This document shows positions 61,945-64,000 of a stretch of 64,000 nt of DNA, piece by piece. Numbering within the stretch: position 1 is the stretch's first letter; every line of letters begins with the position of its first letter. The notes beneath the pieces were generated by a model. That model made no database searches, was not told where the DNA came from, and saw nothing but the letters and a program-made list of their open reading frames with translations. The position numbers and the translations under genes were made by a program. The stretch is from RGIG6178 sp045118975 (GTDB taxonomy: Bacteria; Bacillota_I; Bacilli_A; RFN20; DUOF01), in assembly GCA_045118975.1 (NCBI GenBank), contig JBGVCT010000016.1, positions 1 through 64,000 of the forward strand. The letters run 5' to 3'.

Positions 61945-63189
61945 GTGAATAAAAGTGTAGTTGAATTATTTGCTGGTGTAGGTGGTTTTAGAGTAGGACT
62001 TAATAAAATCAAAAATATAGATAACAATGGTAAAGCAGTAGAAAATGGTGATTGGGATTTTGTGTGGGCTAATCAATGGGAACCTGCAACAAGAACTCAA
62101 GATGCTTTTGATTGTTATATAAAAAGATTTGGTAAAGATAGTTGTTCTAATGAAGATATAACTACTGTTATTAAAGAAAACATTCCTGACCATACATTAT
62201 TAACTGGTGGATTCCCTTGCCAAGATTACTCTGTTGCTAGAACAAAATCTGGCGAAAAAGGAATTGAAGGTAAAAAAGGTGTTTTATGGTGGCAAATCAA
62301 TGACATCTTATTAGCTAAAAAGCCTCCATTTGTTTTATTAGAAAATGTAGATAGACTAATAAAAGCTCCTGCTAGACAAAGAGGTAGAGATTTTGGAATT
62401 ATTTTAAGATGTTTAAATGATGCTGGTTACTGTGTTGAATGGAGAGTAATTAATGCTGCAGAATATGGACATCCTCAAAAGAGAAGAAGAACATATATAT
62501 TTGCATATAACAAAAATACAAACTATTACACTCAACAATGTAATGTGACTCCAGAAGAAATCTTATTAAATAAAGGTATGTTTGCTAAATCATTTCCTGT
62601 ATCTAAGTTAGCTACTAAAGTTAGCCAAACAGATTTAAGTTCTAATTCATATAATGATTTAGTAGATATGACAGCAGAATTTAAATTCAACTTTGAAAAT
62701 AGTGGATACTTATGTGATGGTATTGTATATACAGCTAAAACTCAACCTGTATTGGAAGATCCAATCACATTATTCCAAATTAGAGAACAAGACAGCGTTG
62801 ATGCAAAATATCAATTAACGAAGAATATAGATAAGTTCATATATTTAAAAGGAAGTAAAAAAATACCTAGAGTATCTAAAACTGGTATGGAATATAATTA
62901 TTCTGAAGGCAAAATGTCTTTCCCAGATAGATTAGATATGCCAGGTAGAACAATGCTTACAAGTGAAGGAACAGTAAATAGAAGTTCTCATGTAATAAGC
63001 GACTTACAAACTGGTATGTTAAGAATTATTACTCCAAAAGAAGCAGAAAGACTTAACCAATTCCCAGATAACTGGACTAATTCAGGAATGACAGATTCAA
63101 AGAGATACTTCATGATGGGAAATGCATTAGTTTGTGGCGTAATTGAAAAAATTGGTAATCAATTAAATGAAATTATAGACTGCGAATAA
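61945..63189 (+). CDS. DNA (cytosine-5)-methyltransferase of the Sau3AI-type system
   Basis: A 414-residue C5 methylase starting at GTG 61945 behind AGAGGTGAA. Motif I ELFAGVGGFRVGL, motif IV GGFPCQDYSVAR (catalytic Cys at about 93), motif VI LLENVDRL at about 133, motif VIII EYGHPQKRRRTYIF at about 178, the target-recognition region to about 310, motif IX and motif X MMGNALVCGVIEKI are all seen. It protects the host from the divergent restriction enzyme, with GATC as the predicted target. All arginine codons I read in it are AGA, unlike its neighbours. Confidence 0.93.
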   Translation: MNKSVVELFAGVGGFRVGLNKIKNIDNNGKAVENGDWDFVWANQWEPATRTQDAFDCYIKRFGKDSCSNEDITTVIKENIPDHTLLTGGFPCQDYSVARTKSGEKGIEGKKGVLWWQINDILLAKKPPFVLLENVDRLIKAPARQRGRDFGIILRCLNDAGYCVEWRVINAAEYGHPQKRRRTYIFAYNKNTNYYTQQCNVTPEEILLNKGMFAKSFPVSKLATKVSQTDLSSNSYNDLVDMTAEFKFNFENSGYLCDGIVYTAKTQPVLEDPITLFQIREQDSVDAKYQLTKNIDKFIYLKGSKKIPRVSKTGMEYNYSEGKMSFPDRLDMPGRTMLTSEGTVNRSSHVISDLQTGMLRIITPKEAERLNQFPDNWTNSGMTDSKRYFMMGNALVCGVIEKIGNQLNEIIDCE

Positions 63190-63214
63190 TTATATAATTT
63201 TTATGGATGTTTTG

Positions 63215-63234
63215 TGAGAACATTTTGAGAACAC
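63215..63234 (+). repeat. Putative integrase arm-type sites, right end
   Basis: TGAGAACAT at 63215 and TGAGAACAC at 63226 are 11 bases apart, as are the first two copies at the left end. Confidence 0.65.
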
Positions 63235-63347
63235 TTTTTGGAAAATTGATTCTAAGCAATACTAAATTGGTGCGAAAAATAGTGAAAAATGACTAAAAAT
63301 ATGGTGTTTTTACTATAAAAACCGAGTGTTTGCATACAATCATATGC

Positions 63348-63364
63348 CTCCCTAGCCCCACCAA
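63348..63364 (+). repeat. attR core repeat
   Basis: CTCCCTAGCCCCACCAA, identical to the tRNA-Leu 3' end copy at 50043-50059. No tRNA body precedes it. Confidence 0.9.
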
Positions 63365-63376
63365 GTGTGTCGTATG

Positions 63377-63405
63377 CGAACACCTTATCCAGGTGTTCGT
63401 TTTTT
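63377..63405 (+). terminator. Original tRNA-operon terminator displaced by the element
   Basis: CGAACACC at 63377-63384 pairs with GGTGTTCG at 63392-63399 and is followed by six T, 13 bases after attR. No gene now feeds it from the tRNA side. Confidence 0.8.
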
Positions 63406-63435
63406 AATACAAAATCTTCATCAACTCCATTACAA

Positions 63436-63463
63436 AGAATACATGAACAGTATTCTTTTTTTG
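63436..63463 (+). terminator. Second terminator-like hairpin
   Basis: AGAATAC/GTATTCT with a 7-base loop followed by seven T. Confidence 0.6.
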
Positions 63464-63477
63464 TTTTATTAATATTC

Positions 63478-63486
63478 TGTTATAAT
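63478..63486 (+). promoter_or_regulatory. Extended -10 promoter of the last gene
   Basis: TGT-TATAAT lies 24 bases before the GTG start at 63510. Confidence 0.6.
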
Positions 63487-63509
63487 AATATAAATTGGTG
63501 GTGAATTAG

Positions 63510-64000
63510 GTGAAAAAAGTAAATTTATTTGATATTTCTAAACTGCATGATAACAAAGCTATCAGTGAGATATATGTAAGATATTTGGCTGACTTTCCAG
63601 ATGAAAAACAATATAGACACGAAGAAATTAAATATATAAATGAATTATTGAAAATACTTAATATAGAAACTGAAGAAGTAGAAGATTTTTATTATGGTTA
63701 TGAAGTTCCACAATTAAATAAGGAGTTTGATTTACTTAAGGTTACAAAAGAGTCTGTATTAAACATAGAACTAAAAGGAACCGTGGATGATGAGTTGAAA
63801 ATACTAGAACAGTTGAAGAAAAACTTGCACTATTTAAAACTTCTAAATAGAAAATGCTATCAGTTCACCTATTTATCTAAAGAACAAAAATTGTTCAAAT
63901 TGAATAAAAACAAACTAGAGGTCATAGATTTTGATGAATTGTATGAAGTAATTAAATCAATATCTCAAGAGGACATTGACGAAGTTTACTTAGATGAATA
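63510..64000 (+). CDS. Nuclease-like protein, 3' end cut by the window
   Basis: At least 163 residues from GTG 63510, open to the window end. It begins MKKVNLFDISKLHDNKAISEI. At about residues 71-91, KEFDLLKVTKESVLNIELKG fits the core of a PD-(D/E)xK nuclease (Asp, then E-x-K across a beta hairpin). Such a domain often precedes a DUF2075/Schlafen-like ATPase, which would lie beyond the window. This is inference. It lies outside attR, in host DNA. Confidence 0.55.
   Translation, partial: MKKVNLFDISKLHDNKAISEIYVRYLADFPDEKQYRHEEIKYINELLKILNIETEEVEDFYYGYEVPQLNKEFDLLKVTKESVLNIELKGTVDDELKILEQLKKNLHYLKLLNRKCYQFTYLSKEQKLFKLNKNKLEVIDFDELYEVIKSISQEDIDEVYLDE

Larger units (their letters stand above)
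50043..63364. mobile_element. 13.3-kb integrative element in tRNA-Leu
   Basis: The element lies between 17-bp direct repeats, CTCCCTAGCCCCACCAA, at 50043-50059 (tRNA-Leu 3' end) and 63348-63364. It has an integrase next to attL, a divergent XRE repressor, DUF3173-like and DUF4373-like genes, then a cargo of a barrel-repeat membrane protein, ParB-like protein, PLD-SNF2 helicase and a type II restriction-modification pair. There is no relaxase, type IV secretion, capsid, portal or lysis gene. Most cargo genes use CGT/CGC arginine codons rarely seen in host genes, a sign of transfer. Confidence 0.9.
63190..63364. other. Right end of the element, no gene
   Basis: No coding sequence is seen between the methylase stop and the next gene at 63510. 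The stretch holds arm-type repeats, attR and two host-side terminators. AT-rich filler lies between. Confidence 0.6.

Noticed and set aside
50043..63364. Element as a full prophage or as an integrative conjugative element
   Set aside because: No capsid, portal, terminase, tail or lysis genes and no relaxase, coupling protein or type IV secretion genes are seen.

Overview
The window is AT-rich DNA from a low-GC Bacillota, most likely an uncultured Bacilli or Erysipelotrichia-like gut bacterium. This is inferred from gene content; no database was available. Genes start behind AGGAGG or AGGTGAT ribosome sites, arginine is almost always AGA, and TGA is a stop (for example the 24050 and 24530 gene ends), so the code is 11 and not the mycoplasma code. 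Several genes belong to endospore-former families or occupy their usual places (yqfC, yqfD, cse60-like, gerW/ytfJ, yqfQ-like, yqfT-like). Core gene order follows Bacillus: ybeY-cdd-era-recO-glyS-dnaG-rpoD-trmK and cshB-nfo.

Layout. 1-2.7 kb: end of a glycerol-3-phosphate oxidation operon (glpA-like, FAD/NAD oxidoreductase, DUF1667). 2.7-20.1 kb: co-directional accessory genes. These are a pair with an HExxH metallopeptidase-like member, an operon with two DnaJ-derived proteins around a UPF1-like helicase and a surface protein, an AAA ATPase/RloB pair, an M48 peptidase and a transglutaminase-like protein. 20.1-22.8 kb: a leucine T-box and leuS. 22.9-30.6 kb: DUF3137/zinc-ribbon membrane proteins, a Cse60-like protein, trmB, an RdgB-like protein, a JAB-like protein, trmR, and an operon that looks like a HEPN protein followed by degenerate MNT and HepT-like genes. 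30.6-49.5 kb: housekeeping and sporulation genes, including rpmG, an MBL hydrolase, gerW, ackA and nrnA. 49.6-50.06 kb: a tRNA operon (Ile, Asn, Glu, Thr, Leu).

50,043-63,364 is an integrated element of about 13.3 kb. It is bounded by a 17-bp direct repeat of the tRNA-Leu 3' end. It carries a tyrosine integrase, an XRE repressor, a DUF3173-like and a DUF4373-like protein, then a cargo operon: a membrane-anchored protein with repeated YGxG barrels, a ParB-like protein and a PLD-SNF2 helicase. A Sau3AI/MutH-type restriction enzyme and a C5 methyltransferase follow. There are no conjugation, capsid or tail genes, so it reads as a small defence-carrying integrative element. Beyond attR lies the displaced tRNA-operon terminator and the start of a nuclease-like gene cut by the window edge.

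The strongest candidates for something undescribed are: (1) a predicted structured small RNA between integrase and repressor whose loop is perfectly complementary over 18 nt to the start-codon region of the DUF3173-like gene; (2) the barrel/ParB/PLD-helicase operon beside the GATC-type restriction-modification genes, with a GATC inside the methylase -35 box; (3) the DnaJ/UPF1/DnaJ-like operon; and (4) the HEPN plus degenerate MNT/HepT operon.
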